NCBI RefSeq assembly: GCF_036588685.1
Contig: NC_086386.1
Coordinates: 31,549,883 to 31,613,882, forward strand
Direction of reading: 5' to 3'
DNA from: Mytilus trossulus
Lineage: Eukaryota; Mollusca; Bivalvia; Mytilida; Mytilidae
DNA length: 64,000 nucleotides
Made by a program: the position numbers and the translations under genes. Of the stretch, positions 11,153 to 22,650 are shown in pieces (the first letter of the stretch is position 1; each line of letters starts with the position of its first letter). The notes beneath the pieces are model-generated. The model was given only the letters and a program-made list of their open reading frames with translations, had not been told where the DNA came from and made no database searches.

Positions 11153-11600
11153 CAAAAAGAGGGACGAAAGATACCAAAGGGACAGTCAAACTCACAAATC
11201 CAAAACAAACTGACAACGCCATGGCTAAAAATGAAAAAGACGAACAGAAAAACAATAGTACACATGACAAAATATAGAAAACAAAAGAATAAACAATACG
11301 AACCCCAACAAAAACTAGGGGTGATCTCAGGTGCTCCGGAAGGGTAAGCAGATCCTGCTCCACATGCGGCACCCGTCGTGTTGCTTATGTGATTATAAAT
11401 CCGGTAAATAGTCTAATTCGGTAGGTCAAATTCATGAAAGGGAAGGGGAGTGTAGTTACGACGTAAGGAACATATCCGATATCATTTATGAAACGGTTAT
11501 TCCATAACGGTCAACCAACTCGTGATGGCGTCCGTAAAATTTACGAAGGAATGATTTCAACTTCACCATTTGGAACTCTTGGTTTAATAGTTCCTTGTGA
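11153..11600 (-). mobile_element. 5'-truncated retroelement 3' end (RT tail family)
   Basis: The minus strand holds the last codons of the reverse-transcriptase ORF and the conserved ~350-base 3' tail seen in full at 40079-41067. The tail ends at 'gagggacgaaagataccaaa' (+ strand). The upstream part of the element is missing, as expected for 5' truncation in target-primed reverse transcription. The short ORF inside the tail is not a gene. Confidence 0.8.
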
Positions 11601-12399
11601 TATATGTGCATCGTTTGAGAGGTTTGAAGTGTTTTGAGTTAATCAAATATATTCAATGCATGCCAATTTGATGTAGTAATCACTATTCTGTAGTAGTCAA
11701 TATATGCATGTGCAAACACATTTTATTAGATTTTGAGCATGGGTTTATTCACAAAGCGTATGAAGCACATCATATTTAAATTAAACACACTATAAAGCTG
11801 AAGTTGATATAAGGTCACTTAATTTCAAATTCAAATACAACTATAAATATACCAAATGACATCTTTCTGATATTAAATAAGTCTGTCGTACATCAGTATT
11901 TATACTTTTGATTTTTTTCTGACATATTTGTTTGACAGTTTCACACATTTAGTTTTACGTACAAAACATCAAACACTGACAAACTTGACGCATGTTGAAA
12001 TATTGACATAAGTGCATATTTTTTTTTATATGCCAAGGCTTTATAAGAAAGAAAATATTCTTTATAAAAAATGTTTTTTAGAATATCTTTAAAAGTAATC
12101 TAGATCAATCTTACAAGCTATCTATGATGAGTATATTTATATATAAAAAAAAAGAATATAGATCAATTGTGACACTAGAGTGTCCATATTGTACGGACTT
12201 TTCCACTAGTCAGTCAGAAGAACAAAAATTAAAAAAGCTTAAGTAATTTCGTAAAAGTTTACATTTTTATCAAATAATTGCTCTAATCATACCTTATCTT
12301 CGTGTACAAATTCATTCTGTGTAACTTGGCTAATTAAAAAATGTATATCATCATTTGATCGATTTCATGATCAGTTTATGTTTTTGTTGCAATTCTCCT

Positions 12400-12535
12400 G
12401 GCCTTGAAGGCATAAAACTTTGCTCAGTGCTCGGAGCACAAAATCATGCTCGAAACATGAAATCCAGCAATTTGATTGGTTGATTTTCGAGTCTGAGTAC
12501 AAAATTCATGCTCGAAAGTTTTATGACCGTGAGAC
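12400..12535 (+). repeat. Short inverted-repeat element
   Basis: Ends GGCATAAAACTTTG and CGAAAGTTTTATGACC form terminal inverted repeats about 130 bases apart. Two internal 'tcatgctcgaaa' repeats lie between. It is MITE-like and no target duplication was identified. Confidence 0.45.
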
Positions 12536-12856
12536 CTGTTGTTCCTTTGATTTCCTCTTATAGTTTATCTGTTTTCCTTGGTTTTAGTTGTAATCTAGAT
12601 TTGTGTTCTTTCAAACGATTTGTGATTTTTTACCAGCGGTATACCACTATTGCATTTATATATGAGTACGTCTTATAAGTTTTGTCTTCTTGTACTTTTT
12701 GTTTTATAGAGTAGCTTCTTCCATTTTTTAAAATAATTTCTCTGTGAATTTATGCTTTTGAATCAAGACAAAATAATGTTGACATGATAAATAACACTCT
12801 GAAAAAACACAATTGCAACTTGAACTTTTTATAGTAGAAATACATTATATACTTAC

Positions 12857-13010
12857 CTAACATTACAACTTCTCTTGGAGTTTTTCCGTGTTCTGTTGAT
12901 ACCCTATCAATTTGTTGATATACAACTTTTACTATAGCAGAGTAAGACTTGTCTTAGTGGGTGTGTCTATCTGATCCTTTAAATATACTTTCTGCCTGAT
13001 TAGCAAACTC
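12857..13010 (-). pseudogene. EXOC1: EXOC1 pseudogene exon with in-frame stop
   Basis: 154 nt, the same length and phase as the intact exon at 63669-63822. The reading EFANQAESIFKGSDRHTH is followed by TAA (complement of 12954-12956) where the intact copy has CTA (Leu), then DKSYSAIVKVVYQQIDRV and STEHGKTPREVVML. Acceptor (atgcag) and donor (gtaagt) are intact. One nonsense mutation alone would remove the C-terminal quarter of the protein. Confidence 0.9.
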
Positions 13011-13257
13011 CTGCATAAAACAAATACTACATTGACTCATAGTCTCCTTCAATAATCTTGCCAATTTGTCGAGTGCAAATGAATCAGAGGATTGTCTTTC
13101 AATTTAATTCAAAGATGAATCAGACTAAGAATCAAGCTTATACAGGACCCCTTATATTTTAACACAAGAGTGCACACACTGACATGTCTCAACTGCTTTA
13201 CTGACCATTAATCTTACGTTGAAAGTCTTGAATAAATAGGTTGAAAGATATAGGTTT

Positions 13258-13596
13258 TAACGAGTTGGTTGACAGTTATGGAATATCCATTTCACAGATG
13301 GTCTGGTATAAGTTTATTATGTTGTAACTACAATCATTTTCAAAATGTGACCTACCCAGTTAGATTATTTACCTGGTTTGTAGGGTGCCACATGTTGAGC
13401 AGGATCTTTTTACCCTTCCAGAGTGCCTGTGATGACCCCTGGTTTTGGTGGGGTTTGTGTTGCTTTGTGGATAGTTTCATGTTGTGTCTTGTATAGAACT
13501 GTTGTTCTGTTTGTATTTTTTCCTTTTTAGCCATGGCGTTGTCAGTAATTTCTTTACTTATGAGTTTCAATGTCCCTCTGGAACCTTTCACACATC
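13258..13596 (+). mobile_element. Degenerate RT-tail retroelement fragment
   Basis: Diverged copy of the 3' end of the same retroelement: 'gttatggaatatccatttca' (end of the RT ORF), then the tail with 'acatgttgagcaggatct', 'ccttccagagtgcc' and 'agccatggcgttgtcagt'. It is older than the copies at 40-41 and 54 kb. The two ORFs crossing it are not genes. Confidence 0.75.
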
Positions 13597-13649
13597 TTTC
13601 AGATAAAAAAAAAACTCACGAAAACTCAGGTCCGATAAATGCAGTCAAA

Positions 13650-14485
13650 CAGTTACACCGTGTATCATCGTACAGCGGATATAGGTACTAACCAAGCGAG
13701 CATGATCTATTTTGAACTGACACAGTAACGAAAATCTGAAATTCCTGCTCCAGTTGGCATCGAATTTTTCCTATTTGTAATACAACTTTTTTATTCTAAT
13801 AAGAACAATTAACTTGTGAATGCGCAATTACTTGTGAATGTCAAAACCAACTTTCAATTTCAATACAATTGTCGAGACATTTACATGTTTTTTTCCGAAC
13901 GAAAGCTAAAACAGGGCAAAAGTAATAGTTACCAATCATAAAGTTACCTGTGATTACACATTCCTTGTAGTTTTTTGGGTAATAAACGAGTATGAAAATT
14001 TTATTTTTGTGTACGGTGTACAGCAACTTAACTATGTACCGTACAGAAGGATTTATGTGGTCAGCTAAACACCATACACAACCCTTTTTTTCAGAATAAT
14101 ATATCGAAAAACACTTATGCATGCAATATTTCAATGCCAATTATTGATACACCTATACTTATTAAACACGCACAGTGGCTTTCTATCAGAAAAAGAGTTG
14201 CAATGAGAATAGAATTATATTGGATGAGACGAGTGCCAACTTCTTTGACAAGTATTTGCACATGTTTTAAGTAATCATGCTTGTTTAGGGAAAATATTGA
14301 GACATCTCTAACTATCAACCTACAACCAAATTATTTCTTAATACAACAATAATGTTAAGATTGGGGTACACATTGATATTATATGAACAAAACAAAAATG
14401 TTCGTTACAGTGTGAGGTCAAACTCGATCATGCCCAATTTGTTAGTACCTATATCCGCTGTACTGATGATACGCGGTGAGATATA
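13650..14485 (+). mobile_element. Non-autonomous DNA transposon with ~80-bp terminal inverted repeats
   Basis: The stretch at about 13653-13735 (with 'gtacagcggatataggtac', 'gagcatgatc' and 'acagtaacga') is found inverted at about 14398-14482 ('tcgttacagtgtgag', 'gatcatgccc' and 'gtacctatatccgctgtac'). The ~660 bases inside hold no transposase; the two short overlapping minus ORFs (13841-14140, 14115-14318) show no known motif. The target duplication was not resolved. Confidence 0.7.
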
Positions 14486-14489
14486 TAGA

Positions 14490-15130
14490 CACAAAATAAA
14501 GTAGACCAATTATGATAAACGAAATCAAAGTGGAAACTGGTAAACAGACAAAAACAGGAAAACCTTAATATTGATGAATGAACCAAAATTACACCTTACA
14601 ATTATTCAATACACTAAATATAGCTTACATATTGATAACCTTAAAACAGACCAAACAATTAAAACTTAACATTTACCAATGACAATTGAAATTGAGGTTG
14701 AGGTCATATCACACCTATTACAGTCATTCCATATTGCATACACCACATACAGTTGACCTACTGCTTATATTATTTAGAAATGGACCTAATAGCATAACTT
14801 TAATCTTGATCACTGTTTAATGAAATGAGGTCAAGGCTAGGTGAACCCTGTAGACCTCAATTAGAACTTTTACACCAATATGGTTATCCTATTAATCACG
14901 AGTGAGAAATTCAGATGAGAAAATAACAATGTTTAGATTTTAAGTAATTGATGAACAATGAAAATAAGGTCAAGAACATTTGGCATATGACAAGACGTAA
15001 ACTTTGTAACATTAGGTAAGAACATACAAGATATGAAGCATCCATGCAAGGTCATCTACCTTCTGTAAAGCTTTGTACACATAGTTTACTCTGCCACCCT
15101 GCTGAACAGCAACACCTGTAATGCACTGAG
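14490..15130 (+). repeat. Degenerate tandem repeat element (family J), copy 2
   Basis: Shares 'taaaacttaac', 'gaaattgaggttgagg', 'tgacctactgcttatatta' and 'aaaataaggtcaaga' with the array at 3035-3960. Units are about 150 bases and heavily diverged. No coding sequence. Confidence 0.55.
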
Positions 15131-15134
15131 ACTT

Positions 15135-15475
15135 TTGTTACAGGCAAAAAACAAGAATGTGTCCATAGTACACGAATGCCCCACTGGCACTATCATTTTC
15201 TATGTTCAGTGGACTGTGAAACTGGGATTAAAAATATACATTTGCATTAAAATGAAAAAGGTCATATCACGGGAAACATGTGTACTAAGTTTCAAGTTGA
15301 TTGGACTTCAACTTCATCAAAAACTAAGCTGACCAAAAACTTCAACCTGAAGAGGGACAGACAGAGGAACTAACAGACGGCTAAACAAACTAAAGGATCC
15401 GGACGAACAGACGCACGAACAAAGAAAAACAAAGACCAGAAAATATAATGCCCTCTACTTAATATTTTAGGTGGG
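15135..15475 (+). repeat. Family E repeat with GACAGACAGA / GACGAAC tract
   Basis: The 'gtttcaagttgattggact' region followed by 'gaccaaaaacttcaacctga' and a decayed GAC-rich microsatellite is the reverse of the 7987-8200 copy. The 65-codon frame across it is a repeat translation. Confidence 0.65.
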
Positions 15476-15794
15476 ACATAAAAATTTGGGAATCCAGTAT
15501 AAGCAATCAAAATAAGAATAACTACATAAGAATGTGTACCAAATTTGCCAATGTACAGTCTGTTCACCAGATTTGCCATCTCCAATGTTTCTAGAACCAA
15601 AGATGGATCGACACATGCTTACAAAATAACAAGGCGACAAATGTTCTCTCTGCATTTATTCTTAAATTTCGAAATTATAATATATTTGTGTTATTCATAT
15701 TGTTGGGATATTGTCTCATAGTTATTTATTCAACAATTCCTTTTATCATTGATTATAAATCATATACTGAAATAATGTTTTCATAATTAGTTAA

Positions 15795-16010
15795 ATAAAA
15801 TTGAGAATGGAAATGGGGAATGTGTCAAAGAGACAACAACCCGACCAAATAAAAAAAAAACAACAGCAGAAGGTCACCAACAGGTCTTCAATGTAGCGAG
15901 AATTCCCGCACCCGGAGGCGTCCTTCAGCTGGCCCCTAAACAAATATATACTAGTTCAGTGATAATGAACGCCATACTTATTTCCAAATTGTACACAAGA
16001 AACTAAAATA
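15795..16010 (+). repeat. Dispersed repeat (family H), copy 1
   Basis: The body contains 'gtgtcaaagagacaacaacc', 'agaaggtcaccaacaggtct' and 'ccttcagctggcccctaaac'. It recurs inverted at 17370-17515 and 18100-18330. No terminal structure was resolved; it could be a SINE or MITE. Confidence 0.7.
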
Positions 16011-17042
16011 ACTTATATATGTTTGCCACCCAAATAGATTCTTCTATCTTTTAATCAATCAGAGTGTATAATAAAAAGTATATACATTTTGTATAGTGTA
16101 TTTTAAAAACAAGATTACGCCAAAGTTATGTCAAAATAAAAAAAATACCTCATCTGCTTTTTTCTGAACTTTATAATCTTCAATTGCAGCTATTTGATTT
16201 GCTATTAAGTTGAGACAAAATATTAACATACTAACCATACCTCCTAACCTCTAAATAGAGTTTTGTTTATATTGTCAGATACATTGTCAGCCTAAAGTTG
16301 TTGAAATTCATAAAGTTAGGGATGTTCTTTGTTCATTTATACATGTATATGCATCAACTGTGAACATACAAGTGCTTGTTAAGCTAAATGTTTTAAGTTT
16401 TCTGTGGAATCTTTTGTGAACTACTATTTAGGGGTTCCACTGGTATCTTATTATTGCACATACAAGTTTTATCTCAATTGTTAAAATACTCTTTTTCTAT
16501 GTAAATATATGAATAAAAAGATCTGGTATGAGTGTCAATAAGACAATTATCCATCTAAGTCACAAAGTTTTAAAAGTAAATAATTATAGGATATCAAAGG
16601 ATTTCAAAGGAAACACTTTACACTTTTCATGATTACTGTCAATTCAAAATAGTGCAAATTTTCTTTTTTTCATTTTCATAAAAATTGCAATGAAAGAAAG
16701 GCTTCACAAAAAAACAAATCTTATTTTTTGAAAGCATTTTTGGATTGCACAATTATTTTCTTAAATCACAATAATTAATCTTGCATTTGTGTCATCACTT
16801 GTTATATCAATGTTTAATGCCCACCCAGGTGAGTCTTTTGCCTCTCTCATACTGAAGTCTTCTGCAGGAATGATAAACATTTATAATCAAAAAACATTTT
16901 TTTTTTCCATTTTTCTAGTTTTGGGATAAATAGAGGCTATGTTCCCTATTTTTTTTTTTTTTTATTTGTGAATAATTGTAGTATATTCCCTATTCACAGC
17001 AAATAATTCAATATTCATAGCAAGCCTAATAGCAGTAAATAC

Positions 17043-17169
17043 AAAAAAATTATCAAAGTTTCTCTCAATTTTCACCAAACAGCTTGCAAATGTAACACTA
17101 ATGAATGAACCAGCATCTTGTGCATTGTTTACATGTTGACTCATTCTTTCTAGCATGTACATGGAGTAA
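17043..17169 (-). pseudogene. EXOC1: EXOC1 duplicate exon (YMLERMSQHV… segment)
   Basis: Minus-strand reading YSMYMLERMSQHVNNAQDAG, then SFISVTFASCLVKIERNFDN. It corresponds to the Sec3 segment that in vertebrates contains 'YMLVKMSHHV' and 'VKRNFD' (recalled). Acceptor tttttacag at the right border; joining in phase 2 to the exon at 17603-17707 gives D-G-F-Y. The left border (a GTATTT donor at 17042) is tentative. The exon is open by itself but belongs to the decayed copy, since downstream exons carry a stop and a frameshift. Between it and 13010 the next expected segment was not found. Confidence 0.75.
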
Positions 17170-17369
17170 CTGTAAAAACAAATCACAACTATGTATATCA
17201 ATACTACTGAGCTTTCTTTTGATATTTTCTTTCATATTCTGAGAAAATTTGTTAATTGTTACTATTTTACATAAACCTGAAAACTCCATATTATCCAAAC
17301 TATAAAACATGTCAAAAATGACATAGCAGTCCTTCATTATCATTTAACCAGTATATTTATTAGTTAAGG

Positions 17370-17515
17370 GGCCAGCTGAAGGTTGCTTCCAGGTGTGGGA
17401 GTTTCTCGCTGCATTGAAGACCTGTTGGTGACCTTCTGCTGTTGTCTGCTCTATGGTCGGGTTGTTTTCTCTTTAACTCATTCCCCATTTCCATTCTTAA
17501 TTTTATCTTGTCTTT
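17370..17515 (-). repeat. Dispersed repeat (family H), copy 2
   Basis: Inverted relative to 15795-16010: 'ggggccagctgaaggttgct', 'agacctgttggtgaccttct' and 'atggtcgggttgttttctct'. It sits in the intron between the two EXOC1 pseudogene exons at 17.1 and 17.6 kb. Confidence 0.7.
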
Positions 17516-17602
17516 TTAGATATATTCAGAATAAGAAAAATCAGTAGACTAGAAATATCATCATGGAAAATCTTGCATTGGTATACATATACATGAACTT
17601 AC

Positions 17603-17707
17603 AATCCATCCAATTTATCAGCATAGAAAATAAATCCCTCTAATTCTTCCTCAAGGTTGGTAAATAATTCACCCATCATTTTTCTTACTTCTTCATTTAT
17701 CTGTCTC
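17603..17707 (-). pseudogene. EXOC1: EXOC1 duplicate exon (RKMMGELFTNLEEEL segment)
   Basis: 105 nt between a tttttacag acceptor and a GTAAGT donor. It reads RQINEEVRKMMGELFTNLEE, then ELEGFIFYADKLDG. It is homologous to the Sec3 segment just before the 'YMLVKM' region. It is open, and its end phase fits the exon at 17043-17169. This is the most 5' clear exon of the 7-18 kb cluster. Confidence 0.75.
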
Positions 17708-18099
17708 CTGTAAAAACATATCATCCTATTTTTAATTTACAAATATCTAGATTCCATAAGAAAACTCAGGTAATATTTTTTTTCCTCATGTTCCTGTAAA
17801 ACACATATCATTGTCAAAAATTTCAATGGAAAAAAAATTTACTGACACAAATTAGTAAAAATATTGAACCTTTCATCATCAAAATGCTTCTAACAGTTGA
17901 CAAATGGAACTAATATAACTAAATTGTAATTATTCAAAACTTTAAGCAGCAAATGCTAAGTATTTATATCTACCAGTTTGCCTAATAAATTATGTATTAC
18001 ATTGCCATCATATGTGAGTGATACAAAAATACTACAATAGAAGAGTATATACTTTAATTACTCATTTTGAAAGTACATTGGCTTTTGTTAGTCTTGTAT

Positions 18100-18330
18100 C
18101 ATTTTTAATTTTAGTTTCTTGTGTACAATTTGGAGTTGAGTATGGGGTTCCCTATCACTGTACTAGTATACATATTTGTTTAGGGGCCAGCTGAAGGACA
18201 CCTCCAGGTGCATGAATTTCTTGCTACATTAAAGACCTGTTGGTGACGTTTGCTGATGTCTGCTATATGGTCGGGTTGTTGTCTTTTGACACATTCCTCA
18301 TTTCCATTCTCAATTTTAAGAAAGGATTCC
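18100..18330 (-). repeat. Dispersed repeat (family H), copy 3
   Basis: Same family and orientation as 17370-17515 ('ggggccagctgaaggacacc', 'gacctgttggtgacg'), including the flank 'gtttcttgtgtacaatttgg' found inverted at about 15990-16007. The two ~60-codon frames here are spurious. Confidence 0.65.
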
Positions 18331-18339
18331 AATACAACA

Positions 18340-20240
18340 AACTCAATGGAGAATGAATTCATAAGACAAAAAAAGTTATCAACGTTACCAGGATTTATTC
18401 TAACACGTCAGATGCGCGTTTCTTCTACATAAGACCCACCAGTGACGCTCAGATCAAAATAGTTATGAATCCAAAATCTGTCATACATATTTATAGTAAA
18501 CATGCATAACACAACACACTAATAAAAAGTACATGTACAACAGAAAATTGTATGAGAAAATAAGAAATTATGTTATTTTTTAAAAATTGAAAAACCATGA
18601 TGAAAGCATACAATATCAAATAGATTTTTTCACCTCCCATAGATTTTTTGCATTCAATTATATTTTTAAGCTATATGTTCAAATATAATTTGACGACTCT
18701 TTTATTTCAAAATCTATATTTCCTGTAAAAAATAGTGGAAGCTTTTACATGTATGATTAAGTCTAGCGTTCTCTTTGAGAACTTTTTCTCTGTAATTAGT
18801 TATTTTGAATATGCCTTAATGGAGATCTACAAATCATGTGTTTTACAAAGTATAAATTATATGATATACTTGCAAAACAAAATTTAACAATTCATTTATC
18901 ATAAAGTAAGTGCAGGCAGGAAAATCTAAAAATAAACATTTCAAAGTATCATACTCATACTAGCATAACAACAGCTATTGGCAGCATTCACAGGAGGATT
19001 TGAAGGATACAGAGTGACATCTTTGTATAAGTTAATAACAGAAAAATCAAAATCTTTAAATTGAAATTATGATAAAAAAAATCTCACTAAGCCCTGCAAT
19101 ATTTTGCTGGAATACTTATTAATGCTTCAATTCTGAATTGATTATTATCATTTTTTTATATAGTTCAACACTATTTTTAAAAATCATATAAAATACTCTT
19201 GAGGCAAAGTTGACTATAGATGAGGTTCTTTAAGATTTTTTAGGGAGTTTAGGGATTTTAAAAAAATTTTCTTCAGCAATTCTATTTGTTAAGTATACAC
19301 AATGAAATAAACAGGACACAAGACCTCAGATAAACGTTTATTGGAACCATAAATACCAAATTCGGTTATCCTCTAGATCTATTGTTTATCCTTTTATTCT
19401 ATAAAAAAAAATTAATGATGTTATCATGTTAATAAGTTATTTGCAGTGAACTGTTGAGTAAAGCAGAACCCTTAACCTCTCTTTGCCCTCTTAATAATGG
19501 CAGATAAAAGACATCTCCAGTACAGTGAGTTATGGTAATGCAACTAAACTAGCCTCTTATAATATCTACATAGACAAATCTTCTGTTTATAATTTTTCAA
19601 TTAATTCCTGAGAAGAATTTGATTTACTATTTAGTGCTGCTGCTAGTCTGAGTCATCAATTCATTTAAAAGAGTTTTGTATTTTTCTTTACTTTATTTTA
19701 TATTGAGGAAAAAATTAATATGTTTTGGGGACAATGACAGGTATATTAGAATTTATTTGGTCTTAGAATACATTAAATAGATAAAATGAAAGGTATGCTG
19801 ATTTCCAGCACTCTAGATGATAATTTGTGCTGGTGAAACATGTTTAAAAACTTGGTAAGGGAAACTAATCTGGTGTATATTGGGACTAATAAGTTTTCTT
19901 TGTGGAGGTGGGAAAGCTTGCATGGAAGCCACATGACAACAATCAAACTGGTATGCTGCTCATTGTCAATGTCTGACTTACATTAGCACAGTTCTACGTT
20001 TCTGATATAAACCTTCACCTAAATTTTCCATAAAATACTCCCTAAAATATAAATGTCATGAAACATATTCATATGAAATAATAAAAAAAAAAATGTTCAC
20101 AAGTTAAATGAAAAACTTATTACATAACCTGAACAAATTCTTAACTAAATGACTAAACAATGTTATATTTGCATACACTGTAAACCCTAAAGGCATTTGT
20201 ATGCCATACAAGAACATATCACTTTACCCTTGCCTAATTT
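18340..20240. other. Interval without a supported gene
   Basis: AT-rich sequence. Two short minus-strand stretches have exon-like borders: about 19982-20041 (reading EYFMENLGEGLYQKRRTVL before a gtaagt) and about 18960-19005. Neither matches a part of Sec3 that I can recall, so they are only candidates. No other coding signal. Confidence 0.35.
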
Positions 20241-20243
20241 CCA

Positions 20244-20388
20244 GAGAGGCGGAATTAGGGGGGGGGGGTCTTTTTGGGAAAAAAATTTGGTTGCTAATAT
20301 AGGGAATCACTGAAGTGTGACCGGAGCGGACCCCTCTTAGGTCAGTTAGTGGGCCCCCGTTTATGAAAATTTCTGGATCCGCCACTGT
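20244..20388 (-). mobile_element. Short MITE-like element ending CAGTGGCGGATCC
   Basis: The minus strand begins CAGTGGCGGATCCAGAAATT, an end recalled from dispersed animal MITEs. The other end (GAGGCGGAATTAGG then a G run at about 20260-20268) is degenerate. A second copy of the end alone is near 9161-9175. The ORF on the minus strand crossing it is spurious. Confidence 0.5.
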
Positions 20389-20652
20389 CCTGTATCCAAT
20401 ATCCTGCCTAAAGTACAAGATGTTCTACACATCTCAGCTATTGAGATGATTTGAGATACTGAAGCTTTATATATTCAAGTAAACAGAGGTTTAATTCTTC
20501 TCTTTTCTAATATTCCTGATTATTTTTTATCAAAAGTATAAGAAAAAATATAAGAAGCTGATACAAAGCTAAATTTGCCATTGCTTGTTTTCTAAACAGC
20601 TAGAGATAGTTATATATGCAGAGTGAATGTTTAAATTTCAGATTTCAATGAA

Positions 20653-20908
20653 CATACCTGCCAACTGTTACTATTTGCGGGGGATTTCCCCCATGGAGGG
20701 TCTCAAATTGAAATTTTCAAAGAGCAATTTTGTTCTCAATTTTAGCAAAACTATTAATTTTACAATGAATTGAGGCTTATAAAAGTATGAAGAAGCCAAA
20801 AAACAACATTACACTGTATTTAAAGGCCTCCTTGAAGGGTTTTTAAGAGTATGGCAGCCATCCTGCATGCAAAACCCCCATGGGGATTTTGAAAACTTGG
20901 CAGGTATG
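20653..20908 (+). mobile_element. 256-bp MITE with CATACCTGCCAA ends and 7-bp target duplication
   Basis: Terminal inverted repeats CATACCTGCCAA and TTGGCAGGTATG bound the element. The direct repeat CAATGAA flanks both sides (20646-20652 and 20909-20915). Inner GGGGGATTTCCCCC and CCCCCATGGGGATTTT stretches add to the palindromic character. No ORF. The superfamily was not assigned. Confidence 0.85.
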
Positions 20909-20919
20909 CAATGAAGCTT

Positions 20920-22340
20920 ACTTAAGAGAAAGATAATGAAATTACAGTATAAGGGATACATGTGTTCGTCTTATATTTAACAACTGTTGTTAGTTCTATT
21001 TCCTCTAGAGCTTTTTCAAAAGTAAAAGCATTGAAAACAAAAGGTCAGGCCATACTTATGTGCATGTCAGGAAAAGGCAGTAATCTGGTAATTTTACCTT
21101 ATACTGATTTCAATACTGTAAATTCAGAAATTATTGCGTGCATTTATTTTTGCTATTTGTTATTTTAGACTGAATTATGATTTTAATTTTAGCGAAAAAT
21201 CTTGTTTAATTCATATAAAATATTTGAAAATGTGAGTTTGAATTAATGTGTTTACAAGTCTGTCGCATTTTCCAAATAATAAAAACCTGGCAATAATTTC
21301 GGAAAAACTACTGAGTTTCTCTTGATACAATTCTATTTGAATTTAAAACTACTTATAAGAAATGAGTTATGTGTTAGTATAGCATTGCTACTGTTAAAAT
21401 CAGATGACAGTCAGATGTAAGATGTCAGGGTTTATTACAACATACTCATCTATCTGCTTCTATACTTACTTAGCTACATGCTCAACTCTGGGTAAATAAA
21501 CAACAATTATTTACACATGGCTTAACAAATTAACTGAATTATAGGTTTCATTTATAAAGAGTGTAACATAAGAGTGTTCCCAAATAACTTTTTATATGTG
21601 CTGATAATATATCCCAAACTTAAGATATTAATCTTTAAAGTTTTCTTTACCATGGTTAAGGTCTTCAACTATCATAAACAATACATTTCAAGAATAACAG
21701 GAATCTTGAACAATATGAACAGTAACCAACAGACCACACCAACACCCAAATAATACAAAAGAATTATGTGAAGCTGGTTTGTAGGTTGGGTTTTTTTTCA
21801 TTTGAAAATTCGAGTTTTGATTTATGTGTAACTCAGCATTTAATTTACTGTTCCAATAAAATAATTCATTCTATCCTTTAGTTTTGAATTTGTATTGTAA
21901 AATACATACTCTATTACAGGAATTTCTTTTCTTGGCATCCATATATCTCCTGTCTCAGCCACTTCTTCCTACAAAAGATTAATCCATTCATATATGAAAA
22001 TTATCATATTTCAATTGCATTTGATGAGGAAAATAATTATATATAAGTTCTAAAACTCACAAAATTGTCATTGTTTGTGTTTGAATCAATATGTTTTTAG
22101 ATCATATTTTTTTAAATTTTATTAGTATCTTATTTTTTTATGTTTTTTTGGAGGGAAGAAAATGAATATACCGACAACAATAACCATTTCTAACTACTGA
22201 ACAAAGTTAATCAACAAAAAAATACCAAACTCCAAGAGTAATTCAAAAAGGATTGTCCTTTATGACATGGCAATAGCTCAAACACATCAAAAGAATTAAT
22301 AAAATGCTTCACTTAGCCTAGCCTTCCCTTTGTGATATGG
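20920..22340. other. Interval without a supported gene
   Basis: AT-rich. One minus-strand candidate at about 21908-21968 has exon-like borders (cttttgtag acceptor; reading EEVAETGDIWMPRKEIPVIE then GTATG). I do not recognise it and it may be chance. Confidence 0.35.
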
Positions 22341-22344
22341 AACC

Positions 22345-22650
22345 TTGTGGTACAATGTCAGAGAGATCCATATACTTACACACAAGTTATTGTCCAGAAA
22401 CTACAAAAATTGCTGTTTTTGGACCCTTTTTGGTCCGTTATTCCTGAACTGTTGACCCTATCAACCCTTAAATGATTTCTACACTTCTACTTGTGGTATT
22501 AAACATTGTTGTATAATTGCAGAGCAATCAAAATACTTATACACAAGTTAATATCCTGAAACTAGAAAAATATTTGGCCCATTAATTCCTAAAGGGTTGG
22601 GACCATTATCCCCGAAATCAATCCCAACCTTCCTTATGTGGTATTAAGGA
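22345..22650 (+). repeat. Two-unit degenerate tandem repeat (~165 bp)
   Basis: The units share 'acttacacacaagttattgt' versus 'acttatacacaagttaatat', and 'ggtccgttattcctgaactg' versus 'ggcccattaattcctaaag'. A different repeat starts at about 22650 ('aaggaggctcgcgggtataa'). Confidence 0.55.

Noticed and set aside
19982-20041. Possible EXOC1 exon on the minus strand (EYFMENLGEG…)
   Set aside because: Good splice-like borders, but I could not place it in Sec3; not enough to call a feature.
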